From assembly GCA_963706685.1 (NCBI GenBank), contig CAVPMY010000010.1:1-64000 (forward strand): a stretch of 64,000 nt of DNA, in the 5' to 3' direction. Below the pieces are notes generated by a model. That model did no database searches. It worked only from the letters and a program-made list of their open reading frames with translations, and was not told where the DNA came from. The position numbers and the translations under genes were made by a program. Shown one piece after another: positions 7,746 through 16,237 of this stretch. Origin of the DNA: CADEEN01 sp963706685 (lineage in GTDB: Bacteria > Pseudomonadota > Gammaproteobacteria > Burkholderiales > Burkholderiaceae_C). Each line of letters opens with the position of its first letter. The first letter of the stretch is position 1.

Positions 7746-9737
7746 TCAAACGTCGACCTCCACCGCATCGCCGCGCAGTTCCATCAACTCGCGCCTGGCC
7801 GCGGCTTCGCCCTTGCCCATCAGCTTGGTCAAGGCGTTGGTGGTGTCGCGCGCGCCAAGCTGTTCGAAGCTGACCTGCAGCAGGCGCCGCGTGTCGGGGT
7901 TCAGCGTCGTCTCCCACAACTGCGTGGCCGTCATCTCACCCAGGCCCTTGAAGCGCCCGATCGACCACGAGCCCTCGCGCGCGCCTTCCTTGCGCAGCTT
8001 GTCGATGATGGCCTCGCGCTCGCCGTCGTCGAGCGCGTAGATCTTGGCCGCCGGCTTCTTGCCGCGCGCCGGCGCATCGACGCGGTACAGCGGCGGCTTG
8101 GCGACGTAGATGTGGCCGCGCTCGATCAGCATCGGGAAGTGGCGGAAGAACAGCGTCAGCAACAGCACCTGGATGTGCGAGCCATCGATGTCGGCGTCGG
8201 CCAGGATGCAGACCTTGCCATAACGCAAGCCGGACAACACGGCCCCAGGCTCGTCGTTGGCACCATGCGGATCGACGCCGAGCGCCACCGCAATGTCATG
8301 GATCTCGTTGTTGGCGAACAGCCGGTCGCGCTCGACCTCCCACGCGTTGAGCACCTTGCCGCGCAGCGGCAGCACCGCCTGCGTCTCCTTGTTGCGGCCC
8401 ATCTTGGCGCTGCCGCCGGCCGAATCGCCCTCAACCAGAAAGACCTCGTTGAGCTCGAGATCGCGGCTCTCGCAATCGGTCAGCTTGCCCGGCAGCACGG
8501 CCACGCCGGAGCCCCTTCGCTTCTCCACCTTTTGCGAGGCGCGCTGGCGCGTCTGCGCCTGGCGGATCACCAGCTCGGCAAGTTTCCTGCCGTACTCGAC
8601 ATGCTGGTTGAGCCACAACTCCATCGCCGGTCGCGTGTAGTTGGCGACCAGGCGCAGCGCATCGCGCGAGTTCAGCCGCTCCTTGGTCTGGCCCTGGAAT
8701 TGCGGATCGAGCACCTTGGCCGAGAGCACGAAGCTGGCGCGCGAGAAGACATCCTCGGGCATCAGCTTGACGCCCTTGGGCAAGAGCGCGTGCAGTTCGA
8801 TGAAGCCCTTGACGGCGGCAAACAGGCCGTCCTTCAAGCCCGCTTCGTGCGTGCCGCCAGCCACGGTCGGGATCAGGTTGACATAGCTCTCGCGCAGCGT
8901 CGTGCCTTCGTCGGTGAAGGCCACGCACCACGCCGCGCCCTCGCCTTCGGCGTTGTTCTCGGCCTCGCCTTCTTCGGCATAGTGCGCGCCCTCGAACAGC
9001 GGGATCAAGGGCTCGGCCGGGATGCTTTGCATCAGGTAGTCGGCCAGGCCGCCCTTGTACTGCCAGGTTTGCGTCTCCTTGGTCTTCTCGTTGGCCAGCG
9101 TCACGATGACACCGGGCATCAGCACCGCCTTGCTGCGCAGCAGGTGCGTGAGTTCGTGGCGCGGCAGCTCGGCGCTGTCGAAGTATTTGGCGTCGGGCCA
9201 GACGCGAATCGTCGTGCCCTGCTTGCGGTCGCCTTTCGCCGCGCCCTCGGCCTTGCGCACGACGAGCTTTTCCAACACATCGCCGCCGGAGAATGCGATC
9301 GTCGCCACCTGACCGTCGCGGTAAACCGTGACGGCGAGCTTCCTGGCCAGCGCATTGGTGACGCTGACACCCACGCCGTGCAAGCCGCCGGAAAAACTGT
9401 AGGCGTTGCCGGCGCCCTTGTCGAACTTGCCCCCGGCATGCAGGCGCGTGAAGACGATCTCGACCACCGAGACTTTTTCTTCAGGATGCATTCCGAACGG
9501 GATGCCGCGACCGTCGTCTTCAACACTGACCGAGCCGTCGCCGTGCAGCGTCAAGGCAATGCGCTTGCCTTGGCCGGCCAGCGCTTCGTCGGCGGCGTTG
9601 TCGATGACCTCCTGGATGGTGTGCAGCGGGCTGTCGGTGCGCGTGTACATGCCCGGACGCTGCTTGACGGGCTCGAGCCCCTTGAGAACACGGATCGACT
9701 CTTCGGCGTACTTCGCCGGCAATTTGGTGCTTGGCAT
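7746..9737 (-). CDS. parE: DNA topoisomerase IV subunit B
   Basis: 663 aa. ATPase subunit of topoisomerase IV, which decatenates replicated chromosomes with ParC. GHKL ATPase domain: VIDNAADEALAG and VEDDGRGIPFGMH; transducer; then the Toprim domain with FLVEGDSAGGSA and the metal-binding LADADIDGSHIQ. C-terminal KGLGEMTATQLWETT is conserved. Length matches ParE rather than the longer GyrB. The ATG at 9737 (MPSTKLPAKYAEESI) is the family start; the frame remains open upstream to 9980 but that extension is Arg-rich and overlaps the next gene. Cytoplasmic, nucleoid-associated, essential. Confidence 0.95.
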   Translation of the reverse strand: MPSTKLPAKYAEESIRVLKGLEPVKQRPGMYTRTDSPLHTIQEVIDNAADEALAGQGKRIALTLHGDGSVSVEDDGRGIPFGMHPEEKVSVVEIVFTRLHAGGKFDKGAGNAYSFSGGLHGVGVSVTNALARKLAVTVYRDGQVATIAFSGGDVLEKLVVRKAEGAAKGDRKQGTTIRVWPDAKYFDSAELPRHELTHLLRSKAVLMPGVIVTLANEKTKETQTWQYKGGLADYLMQSIPAEPLIPLFEGAHYAEEGEAENNAEGEGAAWCVAFTDEGTTLRESYVNLIPTVAGGTHEAGLKDGLFAAVKGFIELHALLPKGVKLMPEDVFSRASFVLSAKVLDPQFQGQTKERLNSRDALRLVANYTRPAMELWLNQHVEYGRKLAELVIRQAQTRQRASQKVEKRRGSGVAVLPGKLTDCESRDLELNEVFLVEGDSAGGSAKMGRNKETQAVLPLRGKVLNAWEVERDRLFANNEIHDIAVALGVDPHGANDEPGAVLSGLRYGKVCILADADIDGSHIQVLLLTLFFRHFPMLIERGHIYVAKPPLYRVDAPARGKKPAAKIYALDDGEREAIIDKLRKEGAREGSWSIGRFKGLGEMTATQLWETTLNPDTRRLLQVSFEQLGARDTTNALTKLMGKGEAAARRELMELRGDAVEVDV

Positions 9738-9763
9738 GGCGCGCGATTCTAGGGACGGCGCGC

Positions 9764-10216
9764 TCACAGCTCGAAACGCATGAACCAGAAACCCGGCCGC
9801 GGCACGTGGTGCACGACGGCGCCGAGGCGCTCGTAGAAGCCGGGGCCGTCGGTGCCGAAATAGACGCGTTCGAAGCGCAAGCGCTTGGCTTCGGCGAGCA
9901 GCGCGCGCACGAGCATCGAGCCGATGCCCTGAGCGCGCCAATGCTCGGCGACCACCATGCCGGCCAGCCAGGGCCGCCACTCGGGATGGTCTTCGTCGTC
10001 GTTGTCGACGAGGTTGACGACGCCGACCGGATCATCGCCTTGCAAGGCAATCAGGCACAACGGCAAGGCATCGGCCGTCGCTGCATTGCGCAGACGCGCC
10101 GCCATCTTGTCGACGCTCGCCCCCGGTACCTCGGTCCAGAACTCATGGTGAATCAGGTGCGCCACTGCCTCGCGATGCCGCGGCGCTTCGAACAAGTGGC
10201 CGATGCGCAAGTCCAT
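9764..10216 (-). CDS. GNAT family N-acetyltransferase
   Basis: 150 aa. Core GNAT elements: VVAEHWRAQGIGSMLVRALL (acetyl-CoA binding A-motif with R-x-Q-G-I-G) and YFGTDGPGFYERLGAVV at the end of the fold. DNDDEDHPEWRPWLAG just before the A-motif is typical of a subgroup that often acetylates small molecules. Located 26 bp upstream of parE on the same strand, so probably co-transcribed. Substrate unknown. Confidence 0.85.
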   Translation of the reverse strand: MDLRIGHLFEAPRHREAVAHLIHHEFWTEVPGASVDKMAARLRNAATADALPLCLIALQGDDPVGVVNLVDNDDEDHPEWRPWLAGMVVAEHWRAQGIGSMLVRALLAEAKRLRFERVYFGTDGPGFYERLGAVVHHVPRPGFWFMRFEL

Positions 10217-10271
10217 GGCCGGATTGTGAGCGCTGCCAGCAAGAAAAAGGCCGGGCCGCTACAGTGCGGCC

Positions 10272-11492
10272 ATGAACGTTTCTGCTGCCCCGGCCCGCCT
10301 GTCGATGACGCAGGTGCTGATCTGCGGCGCCGCCATCGTCACGCTGTCGATGGGCATCCGCCACGGCTTCGGCCTGTGGTTGCAACCGATCACGATGGAT
10401 CGCGGCTGGACACGCGAGACCTTCGCCTTTGCGATGGCGATACAGAACATCACCTGGGGCATCGCCGGCCTGTTCGCCGGCATGGTGGCCGACCGCTTCG
10501 GCGCGTTCCGCGTGCTGTTGGCGGGCAGCGTGGCCTACGCGCTCGGCCTGGCGCTGATGGCGCTGGCGCCGACGCCGCTTGCCTTCACCGCGTCGGCCGG
10601 CGTGGTGCTCGGCATTGCGCAGGCCTGCACCACCTACGCCGTCGTCTATGGTGTGATCGGCCGCAATGTCGACGCCGGCAAGCGCTCGTGGGCGATGGGC
10701 GTCACCGCGGCGGCAGGCTCGTTCGGTCAGTTCCTGATGGTGCCGGTGGAAAACGGCTTGATCGGCGGCCTCGGCTGGCAGGGCGCGCTGTTGGCGCTGG
10801 CTGCCGTGGCACTGCTGATCCTGCCGCTGGCCAGCGGACTGCGCGAGCGCGGGCTCGAAAGCGGATTCGTACGGCCACAGCAAAGCATCGCTGCGGCGCT
10901 GCGCGAAGCGTTCAACTACCCGAGCTTCCAGTTGCTGATGGCCGGCTATTTCGTTTGCGGCTTCCAGGTCGTCTTCATCGGCGTGCACATGCCGAGCTAT
11001 CTGAAGGACAACGGCCTGACACCGAACGTCGCCACGACGGCGCTGGCGCTGATCGGTCTGTTCAACGTCATCGGTACTTATGCCGCGGGCTCGCTCGGTC
11101 AGCGCTTTCCCAAACGCTTTCTGCTCTCGGGCATCTACATCCTGCGCTCGGTGGCCATCGTCATCTTCCTGTCGGTGCCGCTGACGCCGTGGAGCGTCTA
11201 CATCTTCTCGTCGGTGATGGGCGTGTTGTGGCTGTCCACGGTGCCGCCGACCAATGCCACCGTGGCGCAGATCTTCGGCGTGCAGTACCTGTCGATGCTC
11301 GGCGGCTTCGTCTTCCTGTCGCACCAGGTCGGCTCGTTCCTCGGCGCCTGGCTCGGCGGCAAGCTCTACGATGCCACCGGCAGCTACGACGTTGTCTGGT
11401 GGCTCGCCGTCGTGCTCGGTGTGTTCGCGGCCCTGATCAATCTGCCGGTTCGCGAGACGGCGATCGCGCGGCCGGCGGGAGCCGCAGCGTGA
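10272..11492 (+). CDS. MFS transporter
   Basis: 406 aa with about twelve hydrophobic segments and a short central loop (RERGLESGFVRPQQSIAAAL) dividing it into two halves of six. The loop after the second segment carries AGMVADRFGAFRVLLAG, the G-x-x-x-D-R-x-G/R signature of the major facilitator superfamily. The start of the fold (GIRHGFGLWLQPITMDRGW) resembles the monocarboxylate/oxalate-formate antiporter group (OFA). Its TGA overlaps the GTG start of the 44-aa gene by four bases. Transported compound unknown. Confidence 0.87.
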   Translation: MNVSAAPARLSMTQVLICGAAIVTLSMGIRHGFGLWLQPITMDRGWTRETFAFAMAIQNITWGIAGLFAGMVADRFGAFRVLLAGSVAYALGLALMALAPTPLAFTASAGVVLGIAQACTTYAVVYGVIGRNVDAGKRSWAMGVTAAAGSFGQFLMVPVENGLIGGLGWQGALLALAAVALLILPLASGLRERGLESGFVRPQQSIAAALREAFNYPSFQLLMAGYFVCGFQVVFIGVHMPSYLKDNGLTPNVATTALALIGLFNVIGTYAAGSLGQRFPKRFLLSGIYILRSVAIVIFLSVPLTPWSVYIFSSVMGVLWLSTVPPTNATVAQIFGVQYLSMLGGFVFLSHQVGSFLGAWLGGKLYDATGSYDVVWWLAVVLGVFAALINLPVRETAIARPAGAAA

Positions 11493-11623
11493 AGCAGCTG
11501 TTGCCGCCGCAACGCTGGATCTGGCGCGTGGCCGCACTGGCGGCGCTGGGCCTGGTGTTTGCGTCGTACCTGCAGCCTGACTTGATCATGCAACTCGCGA
11601 CGCAGCTCTGGAATTGCTTCTGA
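11489..11623 (+). CDS. Small single-pass membrane protein (44 aa)
   Basis: GTG start overlaps the MFS stop (GTGA). The 44-aa product starts MKQLLPPQRWIWRVAALAAL, has a single hydrophobic helix (about residues 13-28) preceded by positively charged and aromatic residues, and ends in QLATQLWNCF. The 3' end overlaps the following methyltransferase frame by 10 bp. Tight overlaps on both sides and a coherent membrane-protein sequence support translation. I believe similar short proteins occur beside this methyltransferase in other Burkholderiales, but that is memory, not a search. Function unknown. Confidence 0.65.
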   Translation: MKQLLPPQRWIWRVAALAALGLVFASYLQPDLIMQLATQLWNCF

Positions 11624-12180
11624 TCCACGCCACGATCGAACCTTCGGCCTGGGTGCGCCGCTGGGCGCCGTTGATCCGCCCCGGCGGCTCGGTGCTCGAC
11701 GTGGCCTGCGGCAGCGGGCGGCATCTGCGGTGGCTGCATGCGCAGGGCCTTGCGGTGACGGGCGTCGATCGCGACGCCGACGCGCTGCAGTCCTTGCAGA
11801 CACTGGGTCGGATCATCGTTGCCGACATCGAGAACAACGCCTGGCCGTTGCCCGGCAAAGTCTTTGATGGCGTCGTCGTCACCAACTACCTGTGGCGGCC
11901 CTTGCTGCCGACGATCGTGCAGGCCGTGGCCGCCGGCGGCGTGCTGATCTACGAGACCTTTGCCGTCGGCAACGAGGCCTTCGGCAAGCCGTCCAATCCG
12001 GACTTTCTGCTGCGACCCGGTGAACTGCTCGAGGCCTGCCGCGGCCTGCATGTCGTCGCCTATGAAGATGGCGTGCTCGACGCGCCGATGCGCCGCGTGC
12101 AGCGCCTGGCAGCCCGCCGCCAGCCGGCAGGCCCCGCCCCGCTAGAATCGCCTGCTGAAGCCACTGCACACCGCCCATGA
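11614..12180 (+). CDS. Class I SAM-dependent methyltransferase
   Basis: 188 aa. Motif I is clear (GSVLDVACGSGRHLRWL), followed by TGVDRDADAL (acidic end of the second strand) and NYLWRPLLPTIV in the position of motif IV. It resembles TehB/UbiE-type small methyltransferases. The start is taken as TTG 11614; there is no ATG before motif I, and this start overlaps the 44-aa gene, so coupling is likely. Its TGA overlaps the ATG of dapA (ATGA). Substrate unknown. Confidence 0.78.
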   Translation: MLLIHATIEPSAWVRRWAPLIRPGGSVLDVACGSGRHLRWLHAQGLAVTGVDRDADALQSLQTLGRIIVADIENNAWPLPGKVFDGVVVTNYLWRPLLPTIVQAVAAGGVLIYETFAVGNEAFGKPSNPDFLLRPGELLEACRGLHVVAYEDGVLDAPMRRVQRLAARRQPAGPAPLESPAEATAHRP

Positions 12181-13064
12181 ATCCGATCACCGGCAGCCTC
12201 GTTGCCCTCGTCACACCGATGCACGATGACGGCAGCGTCGATTTCGACGCGCTGCGCCGCCTGGTCGACTGGCATGTCGCCGAAGGCACGTCGTGCGTCG
12301 TCGCCGTCGGCACGACCGGTGAATCGCCCACCGTCAACGTCGAGGAGCACTGCGAGATCATCCGCGTGGCCGTCGATCACGCCAAGGGCCGCGTGCCGAT
12401 CATGGCGGGCGCCGGCGCCAATTCCACGGCCGAGGCGCTGGAGCTGACGCGCTTTGCAAAGAAGGTCGGCGCCGATTGCACCTTGCAGGTCGTCCCCTAC
12501 TACAACAAGCCGACCCAGGAAGGCCTGTACCGCCACTTCAAGGCCATCGCCGAAGGTGTCGATCTGCCGGTCGTGCTCTACAACGTGCCCGGCCGCACCG
12601 TGGCCGACATGCAGCACGACACCGTGATGCGGCTGGCCCAGGTGCCCGGCATCGTCGGCATCAAGGAAGCCTCAGGCAACATCGACCGCGCGGCCTGGCT
12701 GATCAAGCAAGCGCCGAAGGGCTTTTCGGTTTACTCCGGCGACGACCCGACCGCTATCGCGCTGATGCTGCTCGGCGGCCACGGCAATGTCAGCGTCACG
12801 GCCAACGTCGCGCCGCGCGCGATGGCCGAACTGTGCACCGCGGCGATGGCGGGCGACGGCAGGCGCGCCGCATCGATCCACCTGAAGCTGCTGGCGCTGC
12901 ACAGGCAGCTTTTTGTCGAGGCCAATCCGATCCCCGTCAAGTGGGCGTTGGCACGCATGGGCAAGATCGGGCCTGCGCTTCGCCTGCCGCTCGTGCCGTT
13001 GAGCAATGCGCACCATGCGCCGCTCGAAGCGGCGCTGCGCGAATGCGGCGCCTTGAGCGATTGA
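12177..13064 (+). CDS. dapA: 4-hydroxy-tetrahydrodipicolinate synthase
   Basis: 295 aa, condenses pyruvate with aspartate semialdehyde in the lysine/diaminopimelate pathway. Full family signature: VGTTGESPT (the Thr pair that contacts pyruvate), VPYYNKPTQEGLY (catalytic Tyr), and GIKEASGN with the Schiff-base Lys near residue 161. Length is standard. The ATG overlaps the preceding stop by four bases; a TAGAAT hexamer at 12143-12148 could also provide a local -10 element. bamC follows after 89 bp, the dapA-bamC order found in many proteobacteria. Confidence 0.95.
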   Translation: MNPITGSLVALVTPMHDDGSVDFDALRRLVDWHVAEGTSCVVAVGTTGESPTVNVEEHCEIIRVAVDHAKGRVPIMAGAGANSTAEALELTRFAKKVGADCTLQVVPYYNKPTQEGLYRHFKAIAEGVDLPVVLYNVPGRTVADMQHDTVMRLAQVPGIVGIKEASGNIDRAAWLIKQAPKGFSVYSGDDPTAIALMLLGGHGNVSVTANVAPRAMAELCTAAMAGDGRRAASIHLKLLALHRQLFVEANPIPVKWALARMGKIGPALRLPLVPLSNAHHAPLEAALRECGALSD

Positions 13065-13153
13065 GCCGACAACCGCCTGCCCGCTCTGCCCGCGTTCTCC
13101 CCCCTGCCCCTCCTTGCTGCCCGCCGCATTGCGCGGCCTCGATTCTTCCGTTC

Positions 13154-14305
13154 ATGCCCATGCAAGTTCACAAGATGCCGCTCCTGACCCGCTCGACCTG
13201 CGCCGTGTCGCTGCTGCTGGCCCTGGCCGGCTGCTCCACGGTGGACAATTTTCTGCAAGGCGACAAGGTCGACTACAAGAGCCAGTCGGCCAAGACGGCG
13301 CCGCTCGAAGTGCCGCCCGACCTGACGCAATTGCAGCGTGACGGCCGCTATGCACCGGCCAGCGGCAGCGTCAGCGCGAGCGCCTACCAGACCGGCGGCG
13401 CCACCCTCAACCCGGCCGCGGCCAGCGCAGTTGGCGTGGCTCCCAACGCGCTCGGCGAGATGCGAATCGTGCGCGATGGCAATGAACGCTGGCTGGTCGT
13501 GCCGATGCCTGCCGAACAACTGTGGCCGCAACTTCGCGACTTCTGGGCCGAGCGCGGATTCAGCCTGGTCGTCGACAACGCACAGACCGGCGTGATGGAA
13601 ACCGACTGGGCCGAGAACCGCGCCAAGCTGCCGCAAGACATCATCCGGCGCACGATCGGCCGTGTGCTGGAAAGCGCCTATGACACCGGCGAGCGCGACC
13701 GCTTCCGCACGCGCGTCGAGCGCAACGGCAACACCAGCGAGGTCTACATCAGCCACCGCGGCATGGTCGAGGAGTACGCGGGTGACCGGATCACGCAAAC
13801 AACCGTCTGGACACCGCGGCCCGCCGACCCAGGACTCGAAGCAGAGTTTCTGACGCGGCTGATGGTCAAACTCGGCACCAAGGAATCGGCAGCGCGTGAG
13901 GTTCTTGCCGAGGCTGCCTCGGCGCCGGCGGCAACGCCTGCACGCGCGCGTGCGGTCGCGGGCCAGCCGGCATTGCAAGTCGATGAAGGCTTCGATCGCG
14001 CCTGGCGCCGCGTCGGCCTGGCACTTGACCGAGGTGGCTTCACGGTCGAGGACCGCGATCGTGCCGGCGGCCTGTACTTCGTGCGCTATGTCGATCCGAA
14101 GAACGTGACAACCAATGCCGAGCAGGGTTTCTTCAGCAAGCTGTTCAGCAAGTCGGACGCCAAAGGCGCCCCGGTGCGCTACCGCATCGCCGTCAAGGGC
14201 GAAGGCGACAAGACCAACGTCGTGGTGCAAGACTCCCAAGGCGCGCCCGAGAACAGCGATGTCGCACAACGCATCGTCGCCTTGCTCGTCAATGACCTGA
14301 AATAG
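13154..14305 (+). CDS. bamC: Outer membrane protein assembly factor BamC (NlpB) lipoprotein
   Basis: 383 aa. Lipoprotein signal peptide with lipobox LALAGCSTV, so the mature protein is anchored by Cys in the outer membrane, where it joins the BAM complex that inserts beta-barrels. The unstructured stretch after the Cys (VDYKSQSAKTAPLEVPPDLTQL) is the segment that contacts BamD in E. coli BamC; two helix-grip domains follow, separated by an Ala/Pro-rich linker near residue 260. Three Met codons are possible (13154, 13160, 13175); the first is used here. Located downstream of dapA as in E. coli. Confidence 0.9.
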   Translation: MPMQVHKMPLLTRSTCAVSLLLALAGCSTVDNFLQGDKVDYKSQSAKTAPLEVPPDLTQLQRDGRYAPASGSVSASAYQTGGATLNPAAASAVGVAPNALGEMRIVRDGNERWLVVPMPAEQLWPQLRDFWAERGFSLVVDNAQTGVMETDWAENRAKLPQDIIRRTIGRVLESAYDTGERDRFRTRVERNGNTSEVYISHRGMVEEYAGDRITQTTVWTPRPADPGLEAEFLTRLMVKLGTKESAAREVLAEAASAPAATPARARAVAGQPALQVDEGFDRAWRRVGLALDRGGFTVEDRDRAGGLYFVRYVDPKNVTTNAEQGFFSKLFSKSDAKGAPVRYRIAVKGEGDKTNVVVQDSQGAPENSDVAQRIVALLVNDLK

Positions 14306-14324
14306 AGCGCTGCGGCTGCTCGCT

Positions 14325-15116
14325 GTGCTGCGCTTCACCAGCCTGGCCAGCGGCAGCAGCGGCAACGCCACGCTGGTCGAGGCACGCCGCAGCGAACACG
14401 AACGACCAACGCGACTGCTCGTCGACTGCGGATTGCCGCTGCGCCGCTTGACCGCGGCCTTGGCCGAGCGTGGCTGCGCCCCCACCGATCTCGATGCTGT
14501 GTTCGTCACCCACGAACACAGCGACCATGTGAGCGGCGTGCTGGCCTTGCACCGAAGGCACGGCACACCCGTCTGGTCGAGTGCCGGCACTTGGGCCGCG
14601 GTGACGGCACGCGCCGGAGATGCGGCCGTCGCTGCGCATACCGCCAGCGACGGTGTCGGCATCACGCTCGGCGCGCTCGAGTTGCTGCCGTTTACCGTGC
14701 CGCACGACGCTGCCGAGCCATTGCAACTGGTGTGTCGCAGCGCGAATGCGCAGTTGGGAATCGTCACCGACCTGGGTGAACCCAACGCTGCCGTGGCGAC
14801 GGCGCTGCAGGGTTGTTCGGCGCTCTTGCTCGAGTGCAATCACGACCGCACGATGCTGGACCAAGGCCCCTACCCGGTGTGGCTGAAGCGGCGCATCGGC
14901 GGACTGCGCGGCCACCTGGCCAACGAGCAATCCGCAGCGCTGCTCGATGCCTGCGGCCACGACGACTTGCGTCATGTGGTGGCGGCTCATCTGAGCCGGC
15001 ACAACAACCAACCGGCTCTGGCATTGCAAGCGCTGCGCGGAGCATTGCGCCATCGGCCGGCCATGCTGCATGTGGCTGACGGCAACAGCGGCTGTGGCTG
15101 GATCGACGTGGCGTGA
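14325..15116 (+). CDS. MBL-fold metallo-hydrolase (YycJ/WalJ-like)
   Basis: 263 aa. Begins LRFTSLASGSSGNATLVE, the typical N-terminus of the YycJ/PhnP-like group, and has the metal motif VTHEHSDHVSG (H-x-H-x-D-H) near residue 65, plus further ligand candidates at LECNHD and HLSRHNN. Members are nucleases or phosphodiesterases. GTG start at 14325, 19 bp after bamC, so it may belong to the same transcript. Exact substrate unknown. Confidence 0.85.
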   Translation: MLRFTSLASGSSGNATLVEARRSEHERPTRLLVDCGLPLRRLTAALAERGCAPTDLDAVFVTHEHSDHVSGVLALHRRHGTPVWSSAGTWAAVTARAGDAAVAAHTASDGVGITLGALELLPFTVPHDAAEPLQLVCRSANAQLGIVTDLGEPNAAVATALQGCSALLLECNHDRTMLDQGPYPVWLKRRIGGLRGHLANEQSAALLDACGHDDLRHVVAAHLSRHNNQPALALQALRGALRHRPAMLHVADGNSGCGWIDVA

Positions 15117-15144
15117 AGCGCGCGCGAATCAGCAAAGGGACGTG

Positions 15145-15176
15145 AAAAAGCCGCCTGAAGTCGCCTTCAGACGGCT
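15145..15176 (-). terminator. Rho-independent terminator for the Ala-rich lipoprotein
   Basis: Read on the minus strand: AGCCGTCTGAAG, loop GCGA, CTTCAGGCGGCT, then TTTT. The 12-bp stem has one mismatch and the U-run lies directly after it. It sits 28 bp past the lipoprotein stop codon (15204). Confidence 0.8.
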
Positions 15177-15203
15177 CGTCATGGAAGCGTCCGCTAAGAC
15201 CGA

Positions 15204-15542
15204 TTACTTCTTGACAGCGTCACCAGCCTTGGCGGCCGCGTCCTTGGCAGCGTCGACAGCCTTGTCGGCAGCTTCCTTGGCGGCATCCTTGGTGGCGTCC
15301 ATGGCCTTGCCAGCGGCGTCCTTGGCGGCATCCATGCCCGCCGAGGCGGAAGCGGCCATGTCGGATGCGCCAGCCTTGGCTTCACCCATGGCAGCCGATG
15401 CGGCTTCAACCACAGGGGCAACGACGGCCGGCGCCGCGGCCGGAGCCGGCGCCGGCGCCGGTGCAGCCATTTCTTCCTTCTTGCCGCAAGCGGCCAGAGC
15501 AACAGTGGCCACCAACGAGGCCAGCAGGAGCGACTTGTTCAT
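15204..15542 (-). CDS. Ala/Lys-rich lipoprotein with heptad-like repeats
   Basis: 112 aa. Signal peptide MNKSLLLASLVATVALAAC with a lipobox ending at Cys19, then an Ala/Pro linker and a low-complexity helical tail made of repeated units such as DAAKDAAGKAMDATKDAAKE. The repeat spacing predicts an amphipathic helix or coiled coil, somewhat like the major outer-membrane lipoprotein Lpp or LEA-type proteins. Function unknown; a cell-envelope or stress role is possible. The ATG at 15542 is used because it starts the signal peptide. It has its own terminator (15145-15176) and therefore is probably monocistronic. Confidence 0.8.
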   Translation of the reverse strand: MNKSLLLASLVATVALAACGKKEEMAAPAPAPAPAAAPAVVAPVVEAASAAMGEAKAGASDMAASASAGMDAAKDAAGKAMDATKDAAKEAADKAVDAAKDAAAKAGDAVKK

Positions 15543-15736
15543 GAGCAGATTTCCTTGATTGAATCGAGCGAATACCGAAATCGGTAGGGTTGGATCCGGC
15601 CCGCACCCACGGCGCCATCCCAGGCACCAGCAGCTACTTCGTTTTGCCGCATCCAGCAAGGCAAAACGCACGCACTCGTTCGAGCTGCTGTGACGTTGTG
15701 CCTAACTTCGTATTCTAGCGACAGGGAGTGCAAACC

Positions 15737-16237
15737 CTAGAGGCCCAGCGCGTTCGCGCCGAATCCAGGCTCCGAGCGTTGCAACAATACGTCAACGACT
15801 TCGCGCCAGTCGGCGACTTCCTTGTCAGACCGCAAACCATGCCCCCGCCAGCGCAGACGGTCAGCCAACGTCAGGCTCGCTGTGCCCGCCAGCAACAACG
15901 TGGGCACCTGGGAGGGCTCGACGTCGGTCGCGAAAGCCTCGACCACATGCGCGAAGTTGCCGCGCCATGTGGTAAAGCGCGAGAACATGCGCGGAATCGT
16001 GTCGAATCGTGTCGCCACCATCAGCAGACGGCGCTGCGGCAATCGCGCCCAGGCACCCAAGGTGTCGAGAACCTGGGGATCATCGAGCGGCCAGACTTCA
16101 AAGTCGGTATCGACCAAGCACAACTCGCGCTCGCGTTGATGAAGAGCCTGCGCAAGGCTGCGTTGCACCGCCTGCGTGAATTCGCTGCGGCCGTCAATCG
16201 ACAAACCGCGATCCTGATCTGTCCTCTCGTCATCCAT
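15737..16237 (-). CDS. Hypothetical protein downstream of L16-hydroxylase-like gene
   Basis: 166 aa, soluble. It reads as a single alpha/beta domain (ELCLVDTDFEVWPLDD, RRLLMVATRFDTIPRMFSRF, VPTLLLAGTASLTLADRLRW). I do not recognise a named family. The ATG at 16237 overlaps the upstream cupin gene by eight bases, so the two are translationally coupled and likely linked in function. No membrane segment or signal peptide. Confidence 0.7.
   Translation of the reverse strand: MDDERTDQDRGLSIDGRSEFTQAVQRSLAQALHQRERELCLVDTDFEVWPLDDPQVLDTLGAWARLPQRRLLMVATRFDTIPRMFSRFTTWRGNFAHVVEAFATDVEPSQVPTLLLAGTASLTLADRLRWRGHGLRSDKEVADWREVVDVLLQRSEPGFGANALGL

Noticed and set aside
8112..9752. 546-codon open frame opposite parE
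   Set aside because: Antisense to the essential topoisomerase gene; no recognisable motif.
12143..12148. TAGAAT as dapA promoter -10 box
   Set aside because: No convincing -35 element at proper distance and translation is coupled to the upstream gene; not listed as a feature.
12731..14839. 702-codon open frame opposite dapA and bamC
   Set aside because: Spans several confirmed genes on the other strand and reads as low-complexity Arg/Ala/Gly.
15230..15400. Repeated GCGTCC/TTGGCGGC units as a CRISPR or satellite array
   Set aside because: They are codons of the Ala/Lys helical repeat in the lipoprotein, not constant repeats with spacers.
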